Below, in pieces: positions 1 through 8,098 of a stretch of 64,000 bases of DNA. This DNA is from Bacillota bacterium (lineage in GTDB: Bacteria > Bacillota > Desulfotomaculia > Desulfotomaculales > Desulforudaceae). The stretch covers positions 33,363-97,362 of the forward strand of contig JBFLXL010000008.1 in the NCBI GenBank assembly GCA_040757205.1, written 5' to 3'. Made by a program: the position numbers and the translations under genes. The stretch's first letter is position 1. Each line of letters begins with the position of its first letter. Under the pieces are notes generated by a model, which worked only from the letters and a program-made list of their open reading frames with translations, searched no databases and was not told the DNA's origin.

Positions 1-274
1 GCGCGGCGCACCGGCGGATGAGCGCCTCCAGGCGCGCCGGATCGAAGTTGACGTTGGTCAGCGTCGCGAACAGGCCCTCGGTGGTGAACCGGTCGGCCTC
101 CCGGTCCACGACCCCCACGCGCCGCCCCTCGTGGGCGTAGAGCGCCAGGCCCTTCACCGCGTGGAGCAAAAGGTCCTGAAGCGCGGCCACCTCGGGCTTC
201 TTCCCGCAGACGCCGGTAACGGTGCAGCCCTTACCCTGGGCGGTCTGTTCACACTGGTTGCAGAACATCTTCAT
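1..274 (-). CDS. hcp: Hybrid cluster protein (hydroxylamine reductase), N-terminal part
   Basis: The gene is cut by the left window edge; only the first 91 codons are present. The product opens MKMFCNQCEQTAQGKGC and continues through VCGKKPEVAALQDLL. This places Cys5, Cys8, Cys17 and Cys23 in the spacing that holds the N-terminal iron-sulfur cluster of hybrid cluster proteins. The family acts in the cytoplasm of anaerobes and reduces NO or hydroxylamine, so it is tied to nitrosative stress. The ATG follows a GGGAGAGG ribosome site. An Rrf2-type regulator lies upstream on the same strand, and a perfect palindrome sits 29 bases upstream of the start. Confidence 0.93.
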   Translation of the reverse strand, partial: MKMFCNQCEQTAQGKGCTVTGVCGKKPEVAALQDLLLHAVKGLALYAHEGRRVGVVDREADRFTTEGLFATLTNVNFDPARLEALIRRCAA

Positions 275-302
275 TTCTTTTTTCCTCTCCCTTCGGTTTT
301 TT

Positions 303-320
303 GGGGGTTTTAAAACCCCC
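303..320. promoter_or_regulatory. Perfect 18-bp palindrome in the hcp upstream region
   Basis: GGGGGTTTTAAAACCCCC is fully self-complementary with no loop. It lies between the Rrf2 gene and hcp, just upstream of the hcp ribosome site. The lack of a loop and of a T-run in the hcp direction argues for a protein-binding site rather than a terminator. The neighbouring Rrf2 regulator is the obvious candidate ligand, but this is inference. Confidence 0.5.
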
Positions 321-497
321 GGAAGACACTTGCCGGTTCAAAATGCTGGGCTTGTTGGAATCGCTTTTAGCTTGGGCGCATCTGATTGGGTGGTCGCAAA
401 GTCTTTGTGCGTCTTGTGCCTAATCCCCCCATAATCCCCCCTTAGATGTAATGGATGATATTTGTCCTCTATGCCCGAAAAAAATTTGGTCCCGTGC

Positions 498-941
498 TCA
501 GGCCGGGGCGCCCCGGGCATCGTGCCCGTGCCCGGACCGCTCCAGCGCCACGATCTCCGCGAAAGTCTTGCTGTTGAGTTCCGCCACGAGGGCCTGCTGG
601 GCGCTGGTCAGGATGCGGTGGATATGGCACGTGCCCTTGTTGGGGCACTCGTTGCCGTAGGCGAGGCAGACGTTTATCGCCAGCGGCCCTTCGATCGCCG
701 TAATGACGTCGCCCAGGCGGATCTCGGAACTGGGGCGGGCCAACCGGACGCCCCCCTGGACGCCGCGCTGGGTGTGCACCAAACCGGCCCGGGCCAGGAG
801 CTGGATGGTCTTTTTCAGGAAGTCTTCCGGGATCTCCTGGCGTTCGGAGATCACCTTGGCCGGCAGTATTTCGCCGAAGGGCAGCCGGGCCAACTCCAGC
901 AGGGTGTGAACGGCGTATTCCGTTTGACGGGTGATCTGCAC
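498..941 (-). CDS. Rrf2-family transcriptional regulator (NsrR/IscR type)
   Basis: The product opens MQITRQTEYAVHTLLELA, the winged-helix start typical of Rrf2 proteins. Its second half carries three cysteines (NVCLAYGNECPNKGTC) in the position of the iron-sulfur ligands of IscR and NsrR. I chose the GTG at 941 because TAGGAGAG lies just before it; a further-upstream ATG would add 11 unconserved residues. The gene precedes hcp on the same strand. NsrR-type members of the family sense NO and control hcp, so a role in nitrosative-stress control is likely. The exact ligand cannot be read from the sequence. Confidence 0.88.
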   Translation of the reverse strand: MQITRQTEYAVHTLLELARLPFGEILPAKVISERQEIPEDFLKKTIQLLARAGLVHTQRGVQGGVRLARPSSEIRLGDVITAIEGPLAINVCLAYGNECPNKGTCHIHRILTSAQQALVAELNSKTFAEIVALERSGHGHDARGAPA

Positions 942-1067
942 GGTGCGCTCTCTCCTATAGAGGACTAAAATCATCCTATTTATCTTATACTACAACAGAA
1001 GCATAAGGCAACGCAAGTGCCAAACGCAAAAATTTTAGAAAGCAAGTACCGGTCGGTGCGACATGCC

Positions 1068-1342
1068 CTGCTCAGATCGGCCGCCGGGGTTTTGCAGCAG
1101 GTTTTCCGGGGAAGCGACGTGGTGGCGCGGGTAGGGGGAGACGAATTCGCCGTCGTACTGCCGGAGAGCGACAAAACGGTGGTCCAGAATGCCTGTCAGC
1201 GGATCGGGAGGCGATTGAGCGGCACAACCTGGACCATCCCGAACTGCCTTTCTGCTTGTCGATTGGTTTTATGGTCACCGACGAGGATGCAGAGAGCCTG
1301 GGCGACTTGTTCAGGGAGGCCGACAACTGCCCCGTATACTGA
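1068..1342 (+). pseudogene. Decayed GGDEF (diguanylate cyclase) domain
   Basis: One frame encodes LLRSAAGVLQQVF then DVVARVGGDEFAVVLPES, a clear GGDEF active-site region. After CQRIG the homology moves to another frame (HPELPFCLSIGFMVTD, then SLGDLFREADNC) and stops at a TGA at 1340-1342. The N-terminal half of the domain and the usual ADNxMYxxK ending are absent. At least one frameshift plus two truncations make a working cyclase impossible. No intact signalling partner is adjacent. Confidence 0.75.
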
Positions 1343-1457
1343 GCGCATAAAGTCAGAAAGACGGCGGCCGAAAAAGGAAAGAACAGGGTGAGTGTGTAAC
1401 TAGTATGCAGGGTGCGTGTTCCGGGTTCCGCCTGGGCGGGGGGCACCGGGCGGGATA

Positions 1458-1808
1458 ATGGAGCGCCTGATGGGGGAGGTTGCAGGCGGCGTGGGCAACA
1501 TTCCGACCAAGCCGGCGGACGGCGTGGAGGCCGACCCCCGGTGCGGCAGGGCCTGGTGCCCGTACTGCGCGGACGCGCTGGAGTACGTCTGGGACGCCGC
1601 GCTACGGATCGCCCGCTGTCCGGGATGCGGGGTTAGTACCCGCGACTTTCACGTCATGCAGGCCAACGGTTTCTGGAATGAAGGCTTTAGGAAGCGGTTC
1701 GACGCCGGGGTGAAAAGGTCCCGGCGCAGGTGGGTCAAGGGCCGGGGGCAAATGCGGAGCCAGCGGGTGCTCTGGTTGCCGATACCTAGAGACCCCGGAC
1801 CAGATTGA
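1458..1808 (+). CDS. Small zinc-ribbon-like protein, function unknown
   Basis: The 116-residue product has two CxxC pairs, CPYC and CPGC, separated by about 18 residues (around residues 34-56). This is the usual geometry of a zinc ribbon. The C-terminal third is strongly basic (KRSRRRWVKGRGQ), which suggests nucleic-acid contact. I place the start at the ATG before ERLMGEV; the ribosome site is weak, so the start is uncertain. The gene converges on a methyltransferase gene. I do not recognise the family. Confidence 0.5.
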   Translation: MERLMGEVAGGVGNIPTKPADGVEADPRCGRAWCPYCADALEYVWDAALRIARCPGCGVSTRDFHVMQANGFWNEGFRKRFDAGVKRSRRRWVKGRGQMRSQRVLWLPIPRDPGPD

Positions 1809-1837
1809 CGCCGAGCACCAATGAAGACGATCTTTTG

Positions 1838-2818
1838 CTAACGGGGGTGCAGGACAAACCCGCGGACGACGTACTGCTTTCGGTCGCTGAAGGCCCAGAC
1901 CCAGTCCATGGCGTGGACCGGGGTGAAAAGGCGGGTCAGGTTTTCCGGCACTGCCCCGGCATTCTTCAGGTGACTGTAGGTACGGAGCAGTCCCTCGACC
2001 GCCGCCGGGTCGATCTTTTCGGAATCCGGCGCGAGCGGGGCCGGCCCACAGTCCTTCCCGAGCCGGGCCGCATTCCATTCCAGGATGTCCGTGGCGAAAG
2101 CAACGGCGCCGGCGGGCGTAGCGGTGCCGGCGGGTGCGACGCTGCGGTGCATGATTTCGCCTAGCCGGTCGGACAGGGCCCGGGTGACGCCGGCGGCGGC
2201 GGCGTGGATCCGGTCCCGGATGGGGGAGTGGCCGGCCACCGCCCCGATGAAGGGTACGAACAGTTGGGTGGCCACGCAGACGGAGACCACCAGGTCGTAG
2301 CCGCAGCCGAGTTCGGGCGGCGGCGGCAGCCCGGCTTTTCTTCGGAGAGTGAGGAGGTAGCGGGCCAGGTCGGGCCACCGGCCGTGCCGGGCGAGGCGTA
2401 CGACGGTTTCCGCCGCGCCCGAGGCGGCGAGCCCGGTCAGGTCGCCCGTGAGCAGGCGCACACCCGCCTTTTGGGGGGCGGTGAGTCTGCCCGCGCCCGC
2501 CGCCAGCGCGGTTTCGTCGAGGTCGAAGAGGGTCAGCTCGGTGAAGGTGTCGGCCAGGTGGCCGAGCGGGATGTCGTTGCCGTTGCCCGCCCCCAGCACC
2601 AGGCACCGCTCGCGGCGGGTCCCGGCGGCGGCCCGGTCCACCAGTTCCCGCACCAGCTCGCGGTGCCGCGTCCATCGGCCGTAGAAGGGCCGGGAAGCGT
2701 CGTTGCCCAGGCACAGCAACAGCCGGTACGCGTCCCGGTCGGCGGCGTCTTTGCCGCAGCACTGCAGGAATGCTCCCCCGGCGATACAGGAACACGGTTG
2801 GGACAAACGCTCCGCCAC
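1838..2818 (-). CDS. SAM-dependent methyltransferase-like protein
   Basis: The 326-residue product contains CLVLGAGNGNDIPL followed by LTLFDLDETAL. These resemble motif I and the acidic motif II of class I (Rossmann) SAM methyltransferases. Four cysteines near the N-terminus (PCSC, QCCGK) may bind metal. Start is GTG with a GGAGAAGGG region just upstream. The substrate cannot be inferred and no operon partner is visible. A non-catalytic Rossmann protein remains possible. Confidence 0.6.
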   Translation of the reverse strand: MAERLSQPCSCIAGGAFLQCCGKDAADRDAYRLLLCLGNDASRPFYGRWTRHRELVRELVDRAAAGTRRERCLVLGAGNGNDIPLGHLADTFTELTLFDLDETALAAGAGRLTAPQKAGVRLLTGDLTGLAASGAAETVVRLARHGRWPDLARYLLTLRRKAGLPPPPELGCGYDLVVSVCVATQLFVPFIGAVAGHSPIRDRIHAAAAGVTRALSDRLGEIMHRSVAPAGTATPAGAVAFATDILEWNAARLGKDCGPAPLAPDSEKIDPAAVEGLLRTYSHLKNAGAVPENLTRLFTPVHAMDWVWAFSDRKQYVVRGFVLHPR

Positions 2819-2982
2819 CCCTTCTCCGAAACGGCATTATTCCGCATTGTATCACTTCCGCACCGCGCCGACCCGCTAACGCGGGTACCCCGGCCCATCG
2901 CCGGCAGACACGGTCATAATAAGGTTACAAATACTAGTAATTAGGTCATAGTTGAACATATCCTCCGTTCGTCCGGCTGCCC

Positions 2983-3002
2983 GCCCGTCAGGTTTGACGG
3001 GC
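2983..3002 (-). terminator. Inverted repeat beyond the protease gene
   Basis: GCCCGTCA and TGACGGGC are separated by four bases and lie directly beyond the stop of the leftward protease gene. There is no T-run, so termination is only suggested by position. Confidence 0.35.
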
Positions 3003-3024
3003 CTGAGGCTGGCGGTAGAGGAGC

Positions 3025-4038
3025 CTACAAGGCGATTCCCAAGAGGGAGAGCACATTCTGGATGCGGTTGCAGACCGTGGCCCGGTTGGAACCGGCAAAG
3101 AGCAAGCCCACAGCCCGGTTTTGCCCGTCCAGGACCAGGGAGCCGCTGTCTCCGGGGCTGCTCATCGGGCCGGTCAGAAATTGGTCTGTAAAGACGGCGG
3201 AACGCCCGCCGGAGAAACCTACCACCATCTTGACCGCGACATAGGTGACCTGCCCGTGGGTGAGCCCGGTGGTGCGCCCGCTCTTCTTAACCGCCATCCC
3301 CAACGCGGCTTCGGCCGTGCCCTGCACCACGCCGATTTCCAGGATTTCGGCTTTTACGTCCGCGGGGTCCAGCGGGGCGGCCACGGCGGCGTCCACCAGG
3401 TTCTCCCCGGTCTGTCGCTTGTAGATCTTTACAAAATAGTCCGGTTGGAAAAGGCGGACCAGGCGGTTTAAAGCCTTTTCAAACCGGCGCGCCGTGGGAC
3501 AGCTGGGTTCCTGGCTTTGGCTTTCAAAGCGGATCGGGATGAATTTCAGGAGCCGCCCGATGGTGTCCATTTCGGGGTTGCCCTTGTCGTGGACGCCCGG
3601 CTGGACGATGGGGTCCCCGACGGTACAGCGGCCGTCGGTGCCGTTCGATTCGTTAGCGATTACGTGGTTGTTGGACAAAATCAACAGCCTGCCGGTAGAT
3701 TGCTCGGTGACCTGAGCGCCCAGGGTCCCCGCCGTGACCCGGAAATGACCGACGCTTACCCCCGGCGGTGCGGGCCTCCACTTTTCCGTCCGCCCGGCGT
3801 GAATCTGAATCCGGCCCACTTCGACCACGTCGGTGGGCACATTCCCCAACTGCTTGGGGACCAGGGCAGCCGCCGGCAACGCCTGGGACGGCAGTTTTTC
3901 GCTGACGAACACTGCCAGGGACCTCTCCGAAGTATTTTTTTGCCCCGTGATTTTGTATCCCAGCCCAACTCCTACTACATTTGGCAGTAACATCAGTTGA
4001 GGCGCGTGGCGTTCAAGTACTGAACGATGGTTCTTCAC
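3025..4038 (-). CDS. Trypsin-like serine protease (cytoplasmic-looking)
   Basis: The fold is indicated by three motifs in order: SNNHVIA (catalytic His, about residue 125), DAAVA (candidate Asp, about 215) and SSPGDSGSLV (catalytic Ser, about 298). The chain also carries the repeated glycine-rich NVVGVGLGYK segment near the N-terminus that is seen in bacterial trypsin-like peptidases of this type. No signal peptide or membrane segment is visible. I prefer the GTG at 4038 because AAGGTG lies nine bases upstream; an in-frame GTG at 4050 has the ribosome site too close. The gene stands alone, so its substrate is unknown. Confidence 0.72.
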   Translation of the reverse strand: MKNHRSVLERHAPQLMLLPNVVGVGLGYKITGQKNTSERSLAVFVSEKLPSQALPAAALVPKQLGNVPTDVVEVGRIQIHAGRTEKWRPAPPGVSVGHFRVTAGTLGAQVTEQSTGRLLILSNNHVIANESNGTDGRCTVGDPIVQPGVHDKGNPEMDTIGRLLKFIPIRFESQSQEPSCPTARRFEKALNRLVRLFQPDYFVKIYKRQTGENLVDAAVAAPLDPADVKAEILEIGVVQGTAEAALGMAVKKSGRTTGLTHGQVTYVAVKMVVGFSGGRSAVFTDQFLTGPMSSPGDSGSLVLDGQNRAVGLLFAGSNRATVCNRIQNVLSLLGIAL

Positions 4039-4279
4039 GTTTTCCCACACCTTTCTTATGGTGGAATGATTTGCCTGGATGCTGGTGACAGTCTATGTGG
4101 GAGAGGAACAACAGGTGCCAAGCTGAAGAGCGGGCAATCGGCTTAGGCGGCGGAACGGCGACTCCCAAATGACACGATCAAGCCTTGTTGCCGACTGTAA
4201 AGCAAAATTTACGTAATCCTCACGCTCTCTTAACATTGCACCGGTAAAATAAGAGGCGTAAACCGGTCGGAAAGAGTGA

Positions 4280-4849
4280 GTGCGGATGACCGCGTCACTG
4301 GCAGTGAGCATTCGGCAACAGAATACATATCGTGTCGGCGAAAGTGCCGCTTTCCGTGCGGCCGACGAAATCACGGCGGACGCGGTTGACGGTTGTCTGG
4401 CCTTGGTGACGAGGGAAATCAATCAGTCCTTTGCTTTGTTGGACGCGGCCGTAAAACCGATGGTTGCTTCCAGAGAGACGACGGCGGTCCGGATTGTCTC
4501 GCATTTCGTGCAAACAGGTTTTTCGGAGAACCTGATGGAACGGATAAACACCATTTTCACGGCATCGTTGCAAGCGCGTTTCGACGGTGTTCGGACCGAT
4601 GTGCAAATCACTTTGAGTGATGATGTCCTGCCTCCCGTGGACTGGTTGTCCGAGGCTTTTTATGAGCGGCGCAGAACACGATTTGTGCAGCGTCTGATGT
4701 CGGCCTTGGCGGAAAACAGTATTCAACTAACCATGGAGACCATTTCTGCGGGAAAAGTGAGCAGCGGTACGTGCAAGCGCTTGGATATCGGCGGCACGTT
4801 GGTCCGGATGCTGATGGACAGGGTGGTGCACGAGGACTTCATTGGATAA
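4280..4849 (+). CDS. Hypothetical protein fused against an ATPase remnant
   Basis: The 189-residue product is not recognised. It has no membrane segment or signal and looks alpha-helical. Its last codons overlap the first recognisable codons of a broken P-type ATPase in another frame, so a recombination or deletion joint lies at about 4830-4850. The region is visibly less GC-rich than its neighbours and uses more A/T-ending codons, which fits a transferred and decaying patch. The start could be GTG 4280 or ATG 4286. It may itself be a fragment. Confidence 0.4.
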   Translation: MRMTASLAVSIRQQNTYRVGESAAFRAADEITADAVDGCLALVTREINQSFALLDAAVKPMVASRETTAVRIVSHFVQTGFSENLMERINTIFTASLQARFDGVRTDVQITLSDDVLPPVDWLSEAFYERRRTRFVQRLMSALAENSIQLTMETISAGKVSSGTCKRLDIGGTLVRMLMDRVVHEDFIG

Positions 4850-5817
4850 CCTGGGCAAAAAAATCACCGTGAGTTGCCTGGCCGCCTGTGGCTTGGTGGT
4901 GGCCATCGGTCTCATAAACGGTCAGCCGCCGCTGCAAATCATCCGCACGGGTATCAGTTTGGCGGTTGGGGCCATACCGGAGGGATTGCCCGCCGTCGTT
5001 ACGATTGCCATGGCCTTCGGCGTACACCGGATGGCGAGGAAGAACATGGTCGTCCGCAAGCTGAATGCCGTAGAAACGCTTGGTTCTGCCACCGTGATCT
5101 GCACGGACAAGACCGGAACGCTGACCAAGAACGAAATGACGGTGACGGACATTGTGGGCTATAGCCGGCATTGGCAGGTTACCGGGGAAGGATATCTGCC
5201 CCAGGGGCGGTTTCACAGCCAAGGCCGCGTGGTTGATCCCGCTCAGGATGCGGAACTGCGCCAAATCCTCAGCATTTGCACCTTATGCAATAACGCCGGC
5301 TATGACGGCGACAACGGCCATATTCAGGGTGATCCAACCGAAGCGGCGTTGAAGGATCCGCCCAAACCGGGGGTCAAACAAGCGGTAGCCAAATGCCGCC
5401 GGGCCGGGGTCAAGGTTTTGATGATCACCGGGGACCACCCCGCCACCGGTATGGCTATTGCCAGGCAACTGGACATTTTGCGGCATGGTCGCCTGCTGAC
5501 CGGCAGCGACATTGAAAAAATGAGCGAGGAAGCACTAGGTGAATGTCTTGAACGAGTGGAAGTGTGTGCGCGTGCCACGCCGGAGCATAAGCTGCGCATT
5601 GTGCGCGTGCTGAAACGAAACGGTCATGTGGTCGCCATGACGGGTGATGGGGTTAACGATGCGCCGGCGGTCAAAGAAGCCGATGTGGGCATCGCTATGG
5701 GTTGAGCGGCACGGAAGTGACCAAAAGCGCCTCTTCCATTGTACTGACCGACGATAACTTTGCCACTATTGTTGCCGCACTGGAAGAAGGGCGCAAGCAA
5801 GCTATAGACAAGGATAT
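4842..5817 (+). pseudogene. Broken PacL-type (Ca2+) P-type ATPase
   Basis: The reading frame begins inside the third transmembrane region (LDNLGKKI), passes the membrane motif [10 protein letters not shown] and the phosphorylation site CTDKTGTLT, then jumps from GDPTEAAL straight to KDPPKPGVKQAV. Most of the nucleotide-binding domain is therefore missing. It continues through MITGDHPATG and [17 protein letters not shown] and then hits a stop. The homology resumes one frame over ([19 protein letters not shown]), showing a lost base at about 5700. The N-terminus, much of the N domain and all C-terminal helices are gone, so this is a non-functional remnant. Confidence 0.9.
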
Positions 5818-5852
5818 TGCGGCGGTCGAGCACAGTCCCGCAGGAGGGAGCC

Positions 5853-6029
5853 ATGGAAGAGAAACTGACGGTTTTGCGAACAAAACTTCGTGAAGCGATA
5901 AGCCTCTTGAAAGAAGCCGTGGAAATCAGCCTGGAAATGAAAGCGGCGGGAACTGTTGCCGAACGTGAAGCAAACGGGTTGTGGAGCCTGTTTTTACAGG
6001 AATTCTTGGCGTATGCAAAAAAAACGTAG
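5853..6029 (+). CDS. Small helical protein, 58 residues
   Basis: ATG follows an excellent AGGAGGGAG site. The product begins [16 protein letters not shown] and is almost entirely heptad-like helix with alternating charge, so a short coiled coil is likely. It overlaps the tail of the ATPase remnant. No family is recognised; the strong ribosome site is the main support. Confidence 0.5.
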   Translation: MEEKLTVLRTKLREAISLLKEAVEISLEMKAAGTVAEREANGLWSLFLQEFLAYAKKT

Positions 6030-6266
6030 CCGCGAAACAAAACAAAACTTTTTGGCGGGAATACGTTTGCCCCGCTGAGTTGGGGTGACGATACGCAACG
6101 GCGGCCACGATCAGCCTTGAGCCGGCGGCGCTCTTGATCTTCTTGGGAAAAAGCAAGGACAATAAGCGCCAGGTTACGCGGACCCGAGACCCTGGCGGGT
6201 GCCGGGAGCGGCCGGGGCCGGGCGCGACTAGTTAGGCCGACCCCCTGTCGCGGGCGAATGCCTTTC

Positions 6267-6740
6267 CTACCGGTGGTCGTAGACTACGCAGGTCCCGGCG
6301 ATAAGGTCGTGCAAGCCGCGCTTTTCCTTATGGAAGGCCACCAACACGAAGCCCAGCCCCAAAAGGAGCGCGCTGACCGTATAGCCGAGCAGGCAGCGCA
6401 GCAGCGCCTTGCCGTAGCCGAATTCCTGCCGGTCCCGGTAGGTGACGATCCTAATGCCCATGATCTTTTTTCCGGGCGTCTTGCCGCCCCAGTGCACCCA
6501 GAAGGCGACCGTGACGGAGACCGAGAGCAGGAAATTCACGAAGTCGGCCCGGCCGGAGGTCGCCCCGCCGGTATACCATTCCCAGCCGAAGAGGGAGGAG
6601 ACGAAGATGGTGATGGGAATGCCCAGGATGAAGCCGTCCAGAATCGTGGCCACCGCCCGGACCCAGAAACCGGCGTATTCCACCGGTACCGCCGGTACCA
6701 CCGGTTGCTCCGGGTGGTCGAATTGGTCCTGATCGTACAT
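6267..6740 (-). CDS. RDD-family membrane protein
   Basis: The 157-residue product has a hydrophilic N-terminus rich in Pro and Val, then AGFWVRAVATILDGFILG. This is the helix that carries the RDD signature, here in the variant R-A-V-x(5)-D. About three transmembrane helices follow, with GKTPGKKIMGIRIV between helices two and three, a hallmark loop of the family. RDD proteins are small integral membrane proteins of largely unknown role, sometimes linked to ion exchange. The ATG follows AAGGAGG. The start lies about 60 bases from a CTAG-bounded repeat, which may carry promoter sequence. Confidence 0.85.
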   Translation of the reverse strand: MYDQDQFDHPEQPVVPAVPVEYAGFWVRAVATILDGFILGIPITIFVSSLFGWEWYTGGATSGRADFVNFLLSVSVTVAFWVHWGGKTPGKKIMGIRIVTYRDRQEFGYGKALLRCLLGYTVSALLLGLGFVLVAFHKEKRGLHDLIAGTCVVYDHR

Positions 6741-6798
6741 ACCTTCAAACCTCCTTGGTGGTCATGTTACTGCCACAATATATGCGGCCGCCCGCGGT

Positions 6799-7003
6799 CT
6801 AGGAGACCGCTGCAAAACTGCGCCTGGCTTTGTCAGGCTCGCCGTCCGATGCTCACGTACCACCCAGTACGCTCCGCGCCGTCCGGCTTCGCCGCATCAA
6901 GCCATGCTTGTTTTTCGCGGCCTCCAGTCTTTTGGAATAGTTATCCATAAAGGCGTTTAGATCTAATTCTTGTCCAATTTCTGGTTTTGCAACACTCTCC
7001 TAG
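6799..7003 (-). mobile_element. CTAG-bounded inverted-repeat element, copy A (205 bp)
   Basis: On the minus strand the element starts CTAGGAGAGTGTTGCAAAAC and ends TTTTGCAGCGGTCTCCTAG, so both ends finish in CTAG with related inverted ends. It is the longest of three copies (others at 49489 and 56241, opposite orientation) and holds internal segments missing from each of the others. Its interior encodes a peptide MDNYSKRLEAAKNKHG with no complete transposase, so it is probably a non-autonomous or decayed transposon. Confidence 0.75.
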
Positions 7004-7047
7004 ACCGGCCCGGGCCATTCCGGTTTCGCCGGCTGCCGCTCGTCTCT

Positions 7048-7512
7048 TTACGCCCGCAGCTCGTCCCGCAGGCGCATCAGCAAGACCCCGAGCCGGTTTC
7101 TCCCCGTGCCCTGCTTCCCGACTCCCCAGCGGTAGTCATCGGGGGAGTCGTACACCAACTCCTCGTCACCGGTGGCGAGCAGTCCTTCCTTTAGTTCGGG
7201 ATGCTGCGTGAATTTGGCCCGGAAGGCGCTTTGCATCACCTCTTCCTGAACCGTGTCCCAGTCGGCCCGCAGGGGCAGGTCCCGCCTGCGGCCCTCGATC
7301 GCGGCCATCTTGGCGGTGGCCTGGCAGCGCACATGCTCGCGGATGGAGATGGTTTTGCCGCTCGTGTAAGTGATTTCGGCGTTCTCGTCGAACTTGCCGG
7401 CCTGGTAATAGTGTTCCACGGTCGGCCAGAAGCGGCCGTCCAGCTCAAAGCCGTAGGGCGAAACGGTGTTCATGAAGCCGTAGGGTTCAAGTGTCTTCCA
7501 GAACCTGATCAC
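7048..7512 (-). CDS. NADAR-family N-glycosidase-like protein (YbiA type)
   Basis: The chain contains PYGFMNTVSPYGFELDG, then WPTVEHYYQAGKF, then YRWGVGKQGTGRNRLG near the C-terminus. These are the three conserved blocks of NADAR (YbiA/RibX fold) proteins. Characterised members hydrolyse N-glycosidic bonds in riboflavin-pathway intermediates or in ADP-ribosylated substrates. At about 155 residues the length is normal. I chose GTG 7512 because AGGTAGGGGG lies seven bases upstream; TTG 7518 has it too close. The gene has no riboflavin or toxin partner nearby, so its physiological substrate is open. Confidence 0.8.
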   Translation of the reverse strand: MIRFWKTLEPYGFMNTVSPYGFELDGRFWPTVEHYYQAGKFDENAEITYTSGKTISIREHVRCQATAKMAAIEGRRRDLPLRADWDTVQEEVMQSAFRAKFTQHPELKEGLLATGDEELVYDSPDDYRWGVGKQGTGRNRLGVLLMRLRDELRA

Positions 7513-7828
7513 CGGCAAGCCCCCTACCTGTGTGTGAACTTGGGGATTGGGCTAGTTGCATTTGTTATATTCGACGTGATCCAGGGTTTTCCTTCTTCTG
7601 TCATTGAGGATTGGCGGCCGAGATTGACCGGCGGATCAAAAAAGGCCGCGATATCAGCACGGTAACGGCGCCGTGGGAGGCGGCGGAACACCAGATGCCG
7701 GCCGTTGCGGTAAACGACCCGCGCCCCGGTGAGGGGGCTTCCGGCAAGCGGGATATGATAATCCCAAACCTTAAATGGGACGGCGGCGAATAATAGGACG
7801 GAAAGGCAAAGAGAGGAAAAAGCACATA

Positions 7829-8098
7829 ATGCGCGAAGGACTTAAGACCAAGGACGCCCGACCGCCCAGAGACCGCGAAATGGTGAGGAATACCGGGTTT
7901 CCCGGTGCGCGCACCAAGTGGCCGATGCGGCACAGGGACGGCGACACGCCGGCGGCACGGGACGGTTCTCTGCCGCCAATCGACACGGGGGATTGCGACA
8001 CGGGGAAGGTCCCCTCGGCGCCCAAGGAAAAAGGAACGCCGCCGCAAAAAGTACCGGAGATTGGGGGAATAGAGGGTGGACGGAATGACCTTTTTTGA
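7829..8098 (+). CDS. Hypothetical basic, disordered protein ahead of mscS
   Basis: The 89-residue reading frame (MREGLKTKDARPPRDRE...) is rich in Arg, Pro, Asp and Gly and has no hydrophobic core. It ends 14 bases inside the mscS start, a spacing typical of translational coupling. A GAGAGG site precedes the ATG. It may instead be a chance open frame in a GC-rich leader; there is no family evidence. Confidence 0.3.
   Translation: MREGLKTKDARPPRDREMVRNTGFPGARTKWPMRHRDGDTPAARDGSLPPIDTGDCDTGKVPSAPKEKGTPPQKVPEIGGIEGGRNDLF

Noticed and set aside
462..968. Long rightward open frame opposite the Rrf2 gene
   Set aside because: It is the antisense of a well-supported Rrf2 protein with a good start and motifs; the frame is open only because of high GC.
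5695..5710. TGA in the P-type ATPase as a second selenocysteine codon
   Set aside because: Homology continues in a different frame after it, so this is a frameshift, and no redox Cys belongs there.
7611..7793. 60-codon open frame before the mscS leader
   Set aside because: No ribosome site and no motif; probably chance in GC-rich sequence.
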